Made by a program: the position numbers and the translations under genes
Source of the DNA: Virgibacillus phasianinus
GTDB taxonomy: Bacteria; Bacillota; Bacilli; Bacillales; Amphibacillaceae
Reading direction: 5' to 3'
Length of the DNA stretch: 64,000 nucleotides
NCBI RefSeq assembly: GCF_002216775.1
Contig: NZ_CP022315.1
Location: 930,001 to 994,000, forward strand
The notes under the pieces: generated by a model
Seen by the model: only the letters and a program-made list of their open reading frames with translations
The model's database searches: none
Told to the model about the DNA's origin: nothing
Shown here: piece by piece, positions 23,101 to 33,900 of the stretch
Numbering within the stretch: position 1 is the first letter of the stretch
How the letters are laid out: each line of letters begins with the position of its first letter

Positions 23101-25353
23101 TTATTTCCAATTGTTCATTAGTTCTTCCGCTGTATTGTTTAATGTTTCTTTTGCATCTGCAGCGATGAATTTATTCATTGCTTTATTGTTCAAGTGCTTC
23201 AGGAATCCGTCCATTTTCTTCATCGCTTGCTTATCATGGCCTTTTTCTAATTGATGCTCCACCTGATTCAGTTTATTTGTAAGCTGAACAGCAAGTGGAT
23301 GGTCAATTTTATCCGCTTCTATAAAATCAGCTACATCCTGCTTGAGAGATGCAAGTGTAACAGGTTCCGGCTCAGGTTCCTCTGTCCCGGATAGGTCAAG
23401 CCCATACTTGGCAAAACCTTCTGTTCCCACGCCAAGATAAGTGATATTCCCATCAGGCTGGATGAACTGCTGTGCATCAACAGATGACTGGAATGTCAGT
23501 TCAGGGTTACCGTCAACCGCTGCAAAAGACCAGTTGCCGTCTGCCGATGGATCAATCGTTCCATTGTCCTGAATATACTGAATCACTGCCTGTCTATTCT
23601 GTATTTGTGGAGAAAGAACAATTTGACTTCCATCTAAATTAGGGAAATTGCCGCCCCCACTTGCTCGGTAATTATTTGTAGCTACAAGAAACTCCTGATC
23701 ATCCTGCACTGGCTCACCGTTGTATTGCAGGTTCACAATCCGCTGTGCATCAGGATTGATTAGCTCGCCATCGTTACTGTAACGGGATGGCGCGGTTACA
23801 TCAACATTGTACGTAACTCCATCAATCACATCAAAGTTATAAGTTGGAAAGTCAAGATCAACCAAAGACTGCTGGCCAGAAGCGTTCGGGTCAATTTGGT
23901 TAAACTGCCCTGCAGACATTTCCAGCCATTCACGAATTTGTTCCCCTGATAGTTTTACAACTTTTAAGGTATTCGGATAAACGTATAGATCAGCCACGTT
24001 TTTAATCGCAATTGGGCCTTCTGGAATATACGTATAGTAATTTGCTCCGCCTCTGCCTCCAGCTTTAAACGGTGCGGCTGCAGACAAAACCGGTAATCCC
24101 TCATATTCTGTTCCTGCTACCGCCTGCTCTGTATACCACTTTTGTGCATTCGAAACGATTTGTACCGATGGATCATCTTTCACTAATGCAAAATAACTGT
24201 AAATTGGTGCAGTAGTTTCACCGACTTCGGAACGAATGTAATCGAGTGTTGCTTGATGGTCTTCCGCAACAGCGTCAAGAATTTCCTGATCCGGTTCCAC
24301 TAATGCGTTTCCATTTTCATCATGAATTGCCCTTACATCGGCGCTGGAATCGATAATGTTCCAACCTTCACCGTCTTTTTCAAGTTTCAAATCAATGATT
24401 CCTAAGTGGTCCCCCCAGAAACCTGCTTCGACAGATGGAACACCATTGATGGTTCCCTTCTCCAAATCAACACCAGGGATTCCGGCAAATGTTTCGCTTG
24501 GAAAAACTTCATGAGCATGACCGAACATGATAGCATCGATGCCTTCTACCTCTGTAAGATTATAGGTAGCGTTTTCCTCACGTTCCTGTAGTTCTACTGA
24601 CCCAAGTCCAGAATGCGGTACCGCTACAATTATATCAGCACCTTCTTCTTTCATGATTGGTACATACTTCTTGGCAGTTTCATAAATGCCTTTTGTTTTG
24701 ACTTTACCGTCAAGATTAGCTTTATCCCATTGCATGATTTGCGGCGGAACAAAACCAATTACACCAACATCAACCGTTTGAGTATTGCCATTCGTATCCT
24801 CTACCTGTTTGTGCAGAATTTTATATGGTTCAAAAAAGTTCTCATCATTAGTAGGATCATTATCCCCATCATCATAATATACATTAGCATTGATGTATGG
24901 GAAGTTTGCATCGTCTGTCGCTTCTTTTAAATAATCGATGCCATAGTTGAATTCATGATTCCCGATATTTCCTGTGTCATAGTTCAATAGATTCATAGCC
25001 TTATAGACTGGATGAACTTCTCCTTCTTCCAGTCCATTCTTAGCAACATAGTCGCCAAGCGGGTTCCCTTGCAGCAAGTCACCATTGTCAAATAACATTG
25101 AGTTTGTAGCATCACTGCGAGCCTGCTTGATTAGTGTTGCCGTCATTGCCAACCCGAATTCATTGGTAGGCTTGTCCTGATAATAATTATAATTTACTAA
25201 ATGTACATGAATATCTGTCGTTTCCATAAGTCTCATGTTGACTATGCTGCTGTCAGTTGTTTCCGCGTTAGTGGTGCTGCCGCTAAATGGGACAACCATA
25301 ACCAACGCGACCAGGAGCATGAAAGAAATTTTACCAACTTTCCCTCTATTCAT
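23101..25353 (-). CDS. cpdB: Secreted 2',3'-cyclic-nucleotide 2'-phosphodiesterase/3'-nucleotidase with FIMAH-like tail
   Basis: A 750-residue exported protein. A signal peptide (KISFMLLVALVMVVPFSG, probable cleavage after TNAE) is followed by a calcineurin-like metallophosphoesterase domain (MRLMETTDIHVHL, DNGDLLQGNPLGD, GNIGNHEFNYG, VPHSGLG, FGHAHEVFP), then a 5'-nucleotidase C-terminal domain (about residues 380-610, RASGGGNFPNLDGS). The last about 80 residues are a helical FIMAH-type domain. It releases nucleosides and phosphate from extracellular nucleotides. There is no LPXTG motif, so it is free or non-covalently bound. It is divergent from the ZIP transporter. SD GAAAGGGG lies 7 bases before ATG. 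Confidence 0.92.
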   Translation of the reverse strand: MNRGKVGKISFMLLVALVMVVPFSGSTTNAETTDSSIVNMRLMETTDIHVHLVNYNYYQDKPTNEFGLAMTATLIKQARSDATNSMLFDNGDLLQGNPLGDYVAKNGLEEGEVHPVYKAMNLLNYDTGNIGNHEFNYGIDYLKEATDDANFPYINANVYYDDGDNDPTNDENFFEPYKILHKQVEDTNGNTQTVDVGVIGFVPPQIMQWDKANLDGKVKTKGIYETAKKYVPIMKEEGADIIVAVPHSGLGSVELQEREENATYNLTEVEGIDAIMFGHAHEVFPSETFAGIPGVDLEKGTINGVPSVEAGFWGDHLGIIDLKLEKDGEGWNIIDSSADVRAIHDENGNALVEPDQEILDAVAEDHQATLDYIRSEVGETTAPIYSYFALVKDDPSVQIVSNAQKWYTEQAVAGTEYEGLPVLSAAAPFKAGGRGGANYYTYIPEGPIAIKNVADLYVYPNTLKVVKLSGEQIREWLEMSAGQFNQIDPNASGQQSLVDLDFPTYNFDVIDGVTYNVDVTAPSRYSNDGELINPDAQRIVNLQYNGEPVQDDQEFLVATNNYRASGGGNFPNLDGSQIVLSPQIQNRQAVIQYIQDNGTIDPSADGNWSFAAVDGNPELTFQSSVDAQQFIQPDGNITYLGVGTEGFAKYGLDLSGTEEPEPEPVTLASLKQDVADFIEADKIDHPLAVQLTNKLNQVEHQLEKGHDKQAMKKMDGFLKHLNNKAMNKFIAADAKETLNNTAEELMNNWK

Positions 25354-25423
25354 AGTGTAACCCCTTTCAAAGTTTTGTCACTTATTAGGTTACGGGATTA
25401 CTAGATATTTTGGAATAGTCTTA

Positions 25424-25437
25424 TTGACCAGGGTCAA
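25424..25437. promoter_or_regulatory. 14-bp palindrome in the cpdB/ZIP divergent region
   Basis: TTGACC-AG-GGTCAA is perfectly palindromic and lies between two divergent starts, where a dimeric repressor could act on both. No matching known operator was recognised. Confidence 0.35.
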
Positions 25438-25522
25438 ATGTACCAGCTTAACTTCTGTACGATTCATTCCATTTAGGTTGGGTATAGTATAAGAAAGTAA
25501 TATGGAAAAGGAGGTTATCAAC

Positions 25523-26251
25523 ATGTGGAGTGCTGTCTTATGGGGTGGTGTAGCTGGTTCAGCTTCCTTGTTGGGGGCATTAGCAGTTATTTTCTTTCCA
25601 ATTAAAAAGAAGATTATTGGATATATTATGGCCCTTGGAACAGGAGCATTGATTGGGGCAACTACATATGAACTGCTCGGCGGAGCCGTTGAACAAGCTG
25701 GATTCAAGGAAGCAGCTATTGGTTTTCTGGGTGGTGCACTAATATTTACTATTTTCGATTATCTAATTTCAAAATATGGGGGACATAAACGGAAACAATC
25801 TGAAGGCAGTGGTGAACAAGGAGGTTCCGGACTGGCTATTTTTATAGGGACGGTCATGGACGCCATCCCTGAATCGGCGATGATTGGTGTCAGTCTAATT
25901 GGCGGGCATTCAATTGGCATGTCACTTGTGATTGCCATTTTCATCAGTAATTTCCCAGAGGGGTTGTCAAGTACGGTCGGTCTTGAAAAAGATGGGTACT
26001 CAAGAGTGAGGATTTTTACCATGTGGATCGTAGTTATTTTATTTTCAGCGTTAAGTTCGTTAGCAGGAATTGCCCTTCTGGGAGATGCATCTAACAGCGT
26101 GAAGGCCATTATTAGCGCATTTGCAGGTGGAGGAATCATAGCAATGGTTGCTTCAACAATGATGCCGGAAGCGTATAAAGAAGGTGGTCCAGCTGTCGGA
26201 TTTATTACGGCCGTTGGAATCTTTATTACATTAATCCTGAGCCACATTTAA
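25523..26251 (+). CDS. ZIP family divalent-metal transporter
   Basis: A 242-residue membrane protein with about eight hydrophobic segments. The ZIP signature is present: GTVMDAIPESAMIGVSLIGG near residue 112 and IAIFISNFPEGLSSTVGL near residue 140, each with metal-site residues. The loop before it is hydrophilic (GGHKRKQSEGSGEQGGSG). It likely moves Zn2+, Fe2+ or Mn2+; direction and metal cannot be fixed from sequence. The ATG at 25523 has AAGGAGG 8 bases upstream and is chosen over the ATG at 25502. The 3' end overlaps the convergent gene by 4 bases. Confidence 0.9.
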   Translation: MWSAVLWGGVAGSASLLGALAVIFFPIKKKIIGYIMALGTGALIGATTYELLGGAVEQAGFKEAAIGFLGGALIFTIFDYLISKYGGHKRKQSEGSGEQGGSGLAIFIGTVMDAIPESAMIGVSLIGGHSIGMSLVIAIFISNFPEGLSSTVGLEKDGYSRVRIFTMWIVVILFSALSSLAGIALLGDASNSVKAIISAFAGGGIIAMVASTMMPEAYKEGGPAVGFITAVGIFITLILSHI

Positions 26252-26826
26252 TTATCATTTTCATGATATTGATTGGCAGCATTTGTCCAGTCTTCCAAAA
26301 ATAAATTCCATAGATTGGGCCGGCGCCGAACCGCTAATGGGTGGTAAGCCACCATTGTCTGATATCCATGTACATCATGAACAGAGCCGCGTAATGATTT
26401 TACATCAACGTCAGAATCATGAAAAAAGGATTGTACTGCAACATTTCCAAGGCAAATAACCAACTCAGGTTGCTTAGCCTGAAGCTGATCCTTGAGATGA
26501 AGCATACAGACTGTGCGAGCCTGTTCTTTTTCATAAGCACGGGTTGGCTTTCTTTTTAAAATATAGGTGACATACAGGTCATCCATGTTTAAGCCAACAT
26601 CATTAGCTACCTTTTGCAATGTCTGCCTAGTCCCACAGACAAATTGATTTCCTTCGCGATCTTCACGTAACCCGGGATTATCAAGGACAACCATGATGGG
26701 TGCTTCCGGATTCCCTTCGCCCCAAACCATCCTTGACCCATGCTCGTAAAGGCCACATTCTTTGCATGCCTTCCAATCATCAGGTGTAGGCTCTTCAGGC
26801 CATGAAACTGGACAAAAATCTGTCAA
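26248..26826 (-). CDS. Uracil-DNA glycosylase-like protein (family 4/5 superfamily) with altered motif 1
   Basis: A 192-residue UDG-superfamily protein. It keeps the Fe-S-type cysteines (CKECGLYEHGSRMVWGEG and ARTVCMLHLKDQL), the fold signature VICLGNVAVQSFF, and AYHPLAVRRRP as motif 2. Motif 1, usually GEAPG, reads VVLDNPGLREDREGNQF, so the position of the catalytic acid is altered. Members of family 4 excise uracil from DNA; activity here is uncertain. It starts with TTG at 26826 after AGGAGG and overlaps the ZIP gene's stop by 4 bases tail to tail. Confidence 0.78.
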   Translation of the reverse strand: MTDFCPVSWPEEPTPDDWKACKECGLYEHGSRMVWGEGNPEAPIMVVLDNPGLREDREGNQFVCGTRQTLQKVANDVGLNMDDLYVTYILKRKPTRAYEKEQARTVCMLHLKDQLQAKQPELVICLGNVAVQSFFHDSDVDVKSLRGSVHDVHGYQTMVAYHPLAVRRRPNLWNLFLEDWTNAANQYHENDN

Positions 26827-26882
26827 AACGATTACCTCCTTATTTTCCAGTTAATATGCCCACTTTAGACAAAATAATGAAG

Positions 26883-27257
26883 GGACCTACACCATAATCA
26901 AAAAGGCCACTGAAAAAGGTAAATGTAGTACAAAATAGATGGATCTATCACCGCATCTTGAATATACATCGCGCACCTTAGGGCGAGTGACGAGCCTCCT
27001 TGCCCCGGCAAGGGGTAGCCGACGTTGCCCGCAAAGGGCGGTTTTATTCGGACTTCATTAACGCCGTGCTGCGGGGTCTCGTCGATCTCTCACTTCCCGC
27101 AGGACAAGGAAAGCTCCCTTGAGAAACATCGCACGCAGAAAAAGCGGGTTTCTTTTTCAAGGAGTCTCTGTATATTCAAAATGCTAAGTTAAGATGAATA
27201 GCTAAATTTTTAAATTCGCCACTTTTTCAGTGCCTTCCAATCAAACGGTCTAGGTCC
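26883..27257. mobile_element. MITE-like or degenerate IS element (375 bp)
   Basis: The segment is bounded by imperfect inverted repeats of about 37 bases: left begins GGACCTACACC and holds AAGGCCACTGAAAAAGG (26903-26919); right, read in complement, begins GGACCTAGACC and holds AAGGCACTGAAAAAGTGG (27219-27236). The interior is more GC-rich than its surroundings and has no gene. Similar ends occur on IS1182-type elements as I recall, so it may be a deletion derivative. It lies directly after the argH stop. Confidence 0.6.
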
Positions 27258-27269
27258 AAAGTTTAGTAA

Positions 27270-28640
27270 CTATAACTTTTCCTGTGCAAGTTCCAGTTGC
27301 TGTTCAATTTGCTCGGGCGACGTTCCACCCTTGCTTGTTCTTGCTCCCACTACATGGTCTGGTTCTAGAAAGTCATAAACGTCCTCTTCAAACAAAGCGC
27401 TAAATGTTTGATATTCGCTCATATCCAAATCCAATAAATACTTCCCTTTTTCAATCGCATAGATGACCATTTTTCCAATTACTTCATGCGCCTGTCGAAA
27501 CGGCATGCCTTTTCCAGCCAAATAATCCGCAATATCAGTCGCATTCGAATAATCCTGTGTTACAGCCTTGCGCATCTTTTTATCATTCACTACCATCGTT
27601 TCCAGCATCGGAGCTAAAAGTGTCAGTGAACCCTCTAATGTATCGACGGTATCGAACATGCCCTCTTTATCTTCCTGTAGATCTTTATTGTAAGCTAAAG
27701 GTAAGCCCTTCAACACGGTTAAGAGACCAACTAGATCACCAAATACACGCCCTGTCTTTCCCCTTAATAATTCAGGAACATCCGGATTTTTCTTTTGCGG
27801 CATAATGCTGGAACCAGTACTAAAGGAATCATCAAGTTCAATAAACTGAAACTCCTGACTGCTCCAGATTACCAGTTCTTCGGATAGTCTTGAAAGATGG
27901 ACCATTAATATCGATGCAGTAGACAAAAATTCAAGAATAAAGTCACGGTCACTCACAGCGTCCATACTATTCGGATATACATCATCAAACTCCAGAAGTT
28001 CAGCAACACGGTCCCGGTCAATTGGGAAAGTTGTTCCAGCCAGTGCCCCGGCACCTAAAGGCAGCATATTAATCCGCTTCAAGCTATCCTGTAATCTTTC
28101 CTTATCTCTCTCAAACATCCAAAAATATGCTAATAAATGATGGGCAAATGACACAGGCTGGGCTCGTTGCAAATGTGTATAACCAGGTAGGATGGTATTA
28201 ATATTTTCTTTTGCCTGGCTGATAATAGCTGACTGAACCAGTTTCATTAATTCAATGATACCCTTCGTTTTTGTACGAAGATACAGATGCATGTCTGTTG
28301 CCACTTGGTCATTTCGGCTGCGGCCGGTATGGAGCTTTCCACCGACCGGGCCAATCTCATCAATTAACAGCTTTTCAAGATTCATATGAATGTCTTCATG
28401 TTCAACCAAAAAGTCAACTTTGCCTTTTTCAAGCTTCTCCTGAATCGTTTTTAGCCCAGTCTGAATTGTTTCCGCCTCTTCAGGTGTAATAATGCCACAT
28501 TCACCGAGCATTTGGACGTGGGCAAGGCTGCCCTGGATATCCTGATCTGCCAGTTTCTGATCAAATGAGATAGATGCTGTAAATTCATCAACAAGTTTAT
28601 TTGTTTCTTTTGTGAATCGTCCACCCCAAAGTTTTGCCAC
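27270..28640 (-). CDS. argH: Argininosuccinate lyase
   Basis: A 456-residue enzyme of the fumarase/aspartase superfamily, cleaving argininosuccinate to arginine and fumarate in the cytoplasm. The N-terminus [36 protein letters not shown] near residue 107, and the signature [12 protein letters not shown] near residue 277 with its catalytic Ser are all intact. It is the last gene of carA-carB-argF-argG-argH; the start lies 32 bases after argG's stop, with GATCAGGAGGGG upstream. No clear terminator follows before the MITE-like element. Confidence 0.96.
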   Translation of the reverse strand: MAKLWGGRFTKETNKLVDEFTASISFDQKLADQDIQGSLAHVQMLGECGIITPEEAETIQTGLKTIQEKLEKGKVDFLVEHEDIHMNLEKLLIDEIGPVGGKLHTGRSRNDQVATDMHLYLRTKTKGIIELMKLVQSAIISQAKENINTILPGYTHLQRAQPVSFAHHLLAYFWMFERDKERLQDSLKRINMLPLGAGALAGTTFPIDRDRVAELLEFDDVYPNSMDAVSDRDFILEFLSTASILMVHLSRLSEELVIWSSQEFQFIELDDSFSTGSSIMPQKKNPDVPELLRGKTGRVFGDLVGLLTVLKGLPLAYNKDLQEDKEGMFDTVDTLEGSLTLLAPMLETMVVNDKKMRKAVTQDYSNATDIADYLAGKGMPFRQAHEVIGKMVIYAIEKGKYLLDLDMSEYQTFSALFEEDVYDFLEPDHVVGARTSKGGTSPEQIEQQLELAQEKL

Positions 28641-28672
28641 AATTTCCCCTCCTGATCGTTAGATTTTCTCCT

Positions 28673-29908
28673 TTATTTTATATCTAAAGGTTCGCTTACC
28701 TTAGAATCATCTTTTGTCTTATGGACTTCTGCGTACACTTTTGTTGAAAGCCCCCATAAGTTAATAAATCCAACCGCGGCATTATGGTCGAATGCGTCAC
28801 CTTTTGCATAGGTTGCTAGTTCCTCGTTATAAAGACTATTAGCTGACTGACGGCCAACCACAACATGCGAACCTTTATGAAGTTTAACTCGTACTTTCCC
28901 AGAAACGACCTTTTGTGTTTCATTAATGAAAGCATCAAGCGCAGGTCTTATTGGTGAATACCAAAGGCCATCATAAATAATTTTGGACATTTGCTGATCC
29001 ACAGTTGTTTTAAACTGTAAGACCTCACGCGCTAATGTTAGAAATTCCAGCTCTTTATGGGCGTTAATCAAAATAAGCGCGCCCGGATTTTCGTATACTT
29101 CTCTTGATTTAATGCCAACTAGACGGTTTTCAATATGATCAATCCGGCCGACTCCATGGATGCCGCCCTGTTCATTTAGTTTTTCAATTAATTCCACTAG
29201 CGGTATTTCTTCATCATTCAATGCAGCAGGGACACCCTGATCAAATGTTATATCTACATACTCCGGTTCATCAGGTGTAAGATTGATTGGATTTGTCCAG
29301 TCAAAGGCTGCTTCTGGTGCTTCCTCCCACGGGTTTTCCAACACCCCAGCTTCGCACGCCCTGCCCCAAATGTTTGCATCTATTGAAAAAGGGTTATCAA
29401 GGTTTACTGGCACAGGAATCCCTTTCTTTGTTGCATAAGCGATCTCTTCATCCCTCGTCATGCCCCATTCACGAACAGGTGCAACTACTTTTAAATTTGG
29501 ATTCAGCGCTTGAATAGAAACCTCAAAACGTACTTGGTCATTGCCTTTACCAGTACAACCGTGGGCAACTGCAACAGCCCCTTCCTGTTCAGCCACATCG
29601 ACTAATAACTTTGCTATTAATGGACGTGATAATGCGGAAGATATCGGGTATTTCCCTTCATATAGGGCATTTGCTTTCAATGCTGGCAAAATATAGTCCT
29701 GTGCCAGCAGCTCCTTTGCATCAATGGCAATCGATTTAATGGCACCTACATCCAATGCCTTTTGTTTGATTTCCTGCAGATCTTTTCCCTCTCCAACATT
29801 TAAACCTAAAGCAATCACATCATAATCATACTTTTCCTGGATCCATTTTATTGATACAGATGTGTCTAACCCACCTGAATATGCTAATACAATTTTATCT
29901 TTTGCCAT
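28673..29908 (-). CDS. argG: Argininosuccinate synthase
   Basis: A 411-residue enzyme that joins citrulline and aspartate with ATP. The PP-loop [15 protein letters not shown] near residue 9 and [15 protein letters not shown] near residue 115 are complete; length is the bacterial norm. It lies 21 bases downstream of argF and 32 upstream of argH on the same strand. AAGGAGAGG precedes the ATG. Expression should follow the tandem T-box leader of carA. Confidence 0.97.
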   Translation of the reverse strand: MAKDKIVLAYSGGLDTSVSIKWIQEKYDYDVIALGLNVGEGKDLQEIKQKALDVGAIKSIAIDAKELLAQDYILPALKANALYEGKYPISSALSRPLIAKLLVDVAEQEGAVAVAHGCTGKGNDQVRFEVSIQALNPNLKVVAPVREWGMTRDEEIAYATKKGIPVPVNLDNPFSIDANIWGRACEAGVLENPWEEAPEAAFDWTNPINLTPDEPEYVDITFDQGVPAALNDEEIPLVELIEKLNEQGGIHGVGRIDHIENRLVGIKSREVYENPGALILINAHKELEFLTLAREVLQFKTTVDQQMSKIIYDGLWYSPIRPALDAFINETQKVVSGKVRVKLHKGSHVVVGRQSANSLYNEELATYAKGDAFDHNAAVGFINLWGLSTKVYAEVHKTKDDSKVSEPLDIK

Positions 29909-29929
29909 GTGTATCCTCTCCTTTTGAAA

Positions 29930-30907
29930 TTAATATTTCATTAAGCTTTTTAGTATGGCTTTCTGCGCATGTAACCGATTTTCCGCTTCATCAAAAACGA
30001 CTGAATGCGGGCCGTCAATGATTTCCGCTGTCACTTCTTCTCCGCGGTGTGCCGGTAAACAATGAAGGAAGATAAAGTCTTGCTTAGCATGGGAACAGAG
30101 GTCGGCATTTACCTGATAGGATTCGAATGCATCAAAACGCCTTTTCTGTTCCTCTTCTTGCCCCATACTGGTCCAAACATCAGTTACAACAATATCAGCT
30201 TGCTTAATGGCTTCCTCTGGTGACTCCGTATAAATCACATTACTCCCTGTCGATTTACCAATTTGCTTAGCCTTGCCCATAATAGACAGATTTGGTTCAT
30301 AACCGTTTGGACTGGCAACCGATAAATGCATCCCAACACTTGCTGCGCCTTCTAGCAAAGAGTGGCACATATTGTTGTTACCGTCGCCGATATAGCACAT
30401 CTTTAATCCAGTCAACGTTCCCTTATGTTCATAAATGGTTAATAAATCCGCCAAAACCTGTGTCGGATGGTGTAAATCCGTAAGACCATTAATAACCGGA
30501 ATGTCAGCCGCCTGTGCGAACTGTTCAATTGAATCGTGGGCAAATGTTCGAACCATTAATCCGTCAACATAGCGGGACAGAACTTTTGCTGTATCTTCAA
30601 TCGATTCCCCGCGGCCAAGCTGGATATCATTTGAACTCAAGAAAATTGCCTGCCCACCGAGCTGCAGCATCCCTACTTCAAAAGATACCCTTGTTCGGGT
30701 TGACGATTTCTCAAAAATCATGCCTAACACTTTACCGCTTAAATACGGATGTGGAATTCCCTTTTTTTGCAGGTTTTTCATTTCAAGCGCCTGGTCCAAG
30801 AGAAAGAAAATGTCATTTGGTTCAAAATCAGCCATTTTGATAAAATCTTTTCCTTTTAATTCAAATGGACCCTGCTTTACTTGATTGTCACTTTTAACTT
30901 TTAACAT
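29930..30907 (-). CDS. argF: Ornithine carbamoyltransferase
   Basis: A 325-residue transferase that makes citrulline from ornithine and carbamoyl phosphate. The carbamoyl-phosphate loop FEKSSTRTRVSFEVGM near residue 65, HPTQVLADLLTIYEH near residue 140 and the ornithine loop FLHCLPAHRGEEVT near residue 275 are present. The ATG at 30907 has GGGGAGTG 6 bases upstream; GTG at 30916 is part of that site. It overlaps the end of carB by 14 bases, suggesting translational coupling. Confidence 0.95.
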   Translation of the reverse strand: MLKVKSDNQVKQGPFELKGKDFIKMADFEPNDIFFLLDQALEMKNLQKKGIPHPYLSGKVLGMIFEKSSTRTRVSFEVGMLQLGGQAIFLSSNDIQLGRGESIEDTAKVLSRYVDGLMVRTFAHDSIEQFAQAADIPVINGLTDLHHPTQVLADLLTIYEHKGTLTGLKMCYIGDGNNNMCHSLLEGAASVGMHLSVASPNGYEPNLSIMGKAKQIGKSTGSNVIYTESPEEAIKQADIVVTDVWTSMGQEEEQKRRFDAFESYQVNADLCSHAKQDFIFLHCLPAHRGEEVTAEIIDGPHSVVFDEAENRLHAQKAILKSLMKY

Positions 30908-33900
30908 AGTTTTCACTCCCCTTATTAATAGTTGCTTGTGTTTTTCGATATTCCGAAAGTGTTAACACGGTCTTCTGGCTCGCCTTTTCAGGGAGTTTCA
31001 CTGCAGCTTTTACCGTGTCTAGACAAGTAAACAATGGTACATGGTATTGAACGGCAAGCTCCCTTAGCCCAAAGCCAAACGAACCTTGATTACGCCCCTG
31101 CGTCGGTCCATTCAGGATAGCCGCTACCTGGTTGCTGGCTAGTAATTTCTTTATGGAATCCAGTTCTCCAATAATATGAGATATAGGTATTTCATGCTTT
31201 TGATAAAAAGCTGCCGTTTCAGGTGTTGCTCCTATTTGAAAACCCCTATTTGTTAATGTTTTTACAACCTCTATGCTCTCCCCTTTTTCCCTGTCAGACA
31301 TAGCGCAAAGAATAATAGGCTTATCTTCCGTGAAATGTAAAATGTTTTCCCCTTGAGAAAATATCGCCTTCTCGAGTGCTGCGTCAGCAGAAGCGCCGAT
31401 TCCCAATAGTTCTCCCGTTGATTTCATTTCCGGCCCCAATACAAAGTCCACATTCTTCAATTTGGTTGCAGAAAAGATTGGTGCCTTTACTGAATAAAAG
31501 GATGGTTCTGGTAAAAGTCCCGATTCTTTTCCCTGTTGTTCTATGCCTTTGCCAAGCTGAACATTGACGGCTGTTTCGACCATTGGTACCCCTGTTACCT
31601 TACTGATAATAGGAACCGTCCGAGACGATCTTGGGTTAACCTCCAACACATAGACTGTTTCTTCCGTAATCACGAACTGAATATTCATTAACCCACTAAT
31701 CTGTAAGGAAGTGCAGATCCTGTTCGTATAATCTACAATGACAGATTTAATGTCTTCCGATAATGAAAGCGGCGGAAAAATAGCTGTACTATCACCGGAA
31801 TGGACGCCAGCCTTTTCGATATGTTCAAAAATGCCGGGAATCAATACTTGTTTACCATCACTAATAGCATCAATTTCACATTCGATTCCTGGCATATACC
31901 TGTCAACCAATAACGGCCATGATTGATGGTCATCCATATTTAGGTGGCGTTCCAATTCATGTGAATTGTAGAAAATGAACATCGATTGACCACCTATCAC
32001 ATAGGAAGGTCTAACAAGTATCGGAAAGCCCAGACGATTAGCCGCTTCCTGCAATTGATCGGCGTTATTAGCTGTCTCCCCTTCGATGTGTGGAATATTT
32101 AATTCTTTTAAAGTATCGTAAAAGTGCTGCCGGTCCTCTAATTGATCGATGGCCTCTGTGGAGGTCCCGAGAATAGTAATCCCCTCTTCTTCCAATCCCT
32201 TAGCTAGATTAATAGCAGTTTGCCCGCCGAACTGAATCAGTGCACCAGCAACCTTTTCTTTTTCCGCAACATTTAAGATATCCTCCAGAGCCAATGGTTC
32301 AAAATAGAGACGATCCGCTACGGAGTAATCTGTACTGACCGTTTCTGGATTATTGTTCATGACAATTGCTTCATAACCCATGTTCTTTACGGCCAAAGCA
32401 GCTTGGACTGAACAGTAGTCAAACTCTATACCTTGACCAATACGGATTGGTCCAGAACCTATTACGAGTATTTTTTGATTCTCACTAACTTCTGCCTCAT
32501 CTTCCCCGGTCCAGGTTGAATAGAAATAGGGTGTCTGTGCTTCAAATTCAGCAGCACAGGTATCAACTAATTTGTATCCCGGCTTCAATCCTAATTCCTT
32601 CCATTTTTGCCGAACATCCTTCGCCTGAATCTGGTAGGTTTCTGTAAACCATTCGTCACTAATGTTTATTTGCTTTGCCTGTTTTACTAAAGTGACGGGA
32701 ACATCTTCCCACTTAAACGCTGCTAATTGCTGTTCAAGTTCGACAATCCCCTTTATCTTTTGTAAAAACCATGGATCAATCGCTGTAAAGTTGTTTGCCT
32801 CTTCAATCGTCATCCCGCTTCGAAACATTTCTGCGATAGCAAATAATCGTAAATCTGTTGCATTTTCCATATGATCAATTAGCACTTCTTTGTCTGCCTT
32901 CCTAAATGCGGGCAAACAGAGACTTGAAAGACCACATTCTAGTGACCGAATCCCTTTGTTTAGTGCGCCTTCAAACGTCCGGTCAATTGCCATCACTTCA
33001 CCGGTCGCCTTCATCTGTGTTCCTAATGTGCGGTCTGCATCCGTAAACTTATCAAATGGAAACCGTGGCAATTTGACAACTACATAATCAAGCGCCGGTT
33101 CAAAGGATGCATATGTTGTTCCGGTAATCGGATTGATGATTTCATCCAAATGGTATCCAACTGCACATTTCGTAGCGATCCCCGCAATTGGATAACCAGT
33201 GGCCTTTGAGGCGAGAGCGGAAGAACGACTCACCCTCGGGTTAACCTCAATAATCACATATTGTTCGGAATGCGGGTCAAACGCGAATTGAATATTGCAG
33301 CCGCCAACAATCTTTAAGGCCCGGATAATTTTTAATGATGCGTTTCGGAGCACCTGATAGTTGACATCCGATAATGTTTGCGATGGTGCGACAACCATTG
33401 AGTCACCAGTATGAACACCTACTGGATCAATATTCTCCATATTGCACACAATCAGGCATGTATCATTGGCATCCCGCATCACTTCATACTCGATTTCCTT
33501 CCAGCCCTTTATGCTTTTTTCAATTAATACTTGATGAATAGGACTTGAAGTCAGGCCATTGTTAAGAACTACTTCTAACTCTGCTTCGTTAGCGGCGAAT
33601 CCTCCACCAGATCCTCCAAGTGTATATGCCGGCCTGATAATAACCGGAAATCCAATCTCCTGAACAAATTGATGCCCTTCCTCAAAAGTGTGAATGATTT
33701 TTGATTCCGAAATCGGTTCATCAATATCAATCATTAATTGCCGGAACTTTTCCCTGTCCTCTCCACCTTGAATGGATTCGATGGAAGTTCCTAATAGCTC
33801 AACATCATATTTTAGCAGGATATTTTTTGCATCCAATTCGACCGCCAGATTTAAACCCGTTTGTCCACCAAGCGTTCCAATAACCCCATCAGGCTTCTCC

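Noticed and set aside
25759-26247. Minus-strand open frame of 162 codons within the ZIP gene
   Set aside because: Antisense shadow; the ZIP frame carries the family motifs and a strong ribosome-binding site.
26940-27130. GC-rich stretch after argH as a possible structured RNA or tRNA
   Set aside because: No cloverleaf or known RNA motif was found; its inverted-repeat borders make a mobile element the simpler view.
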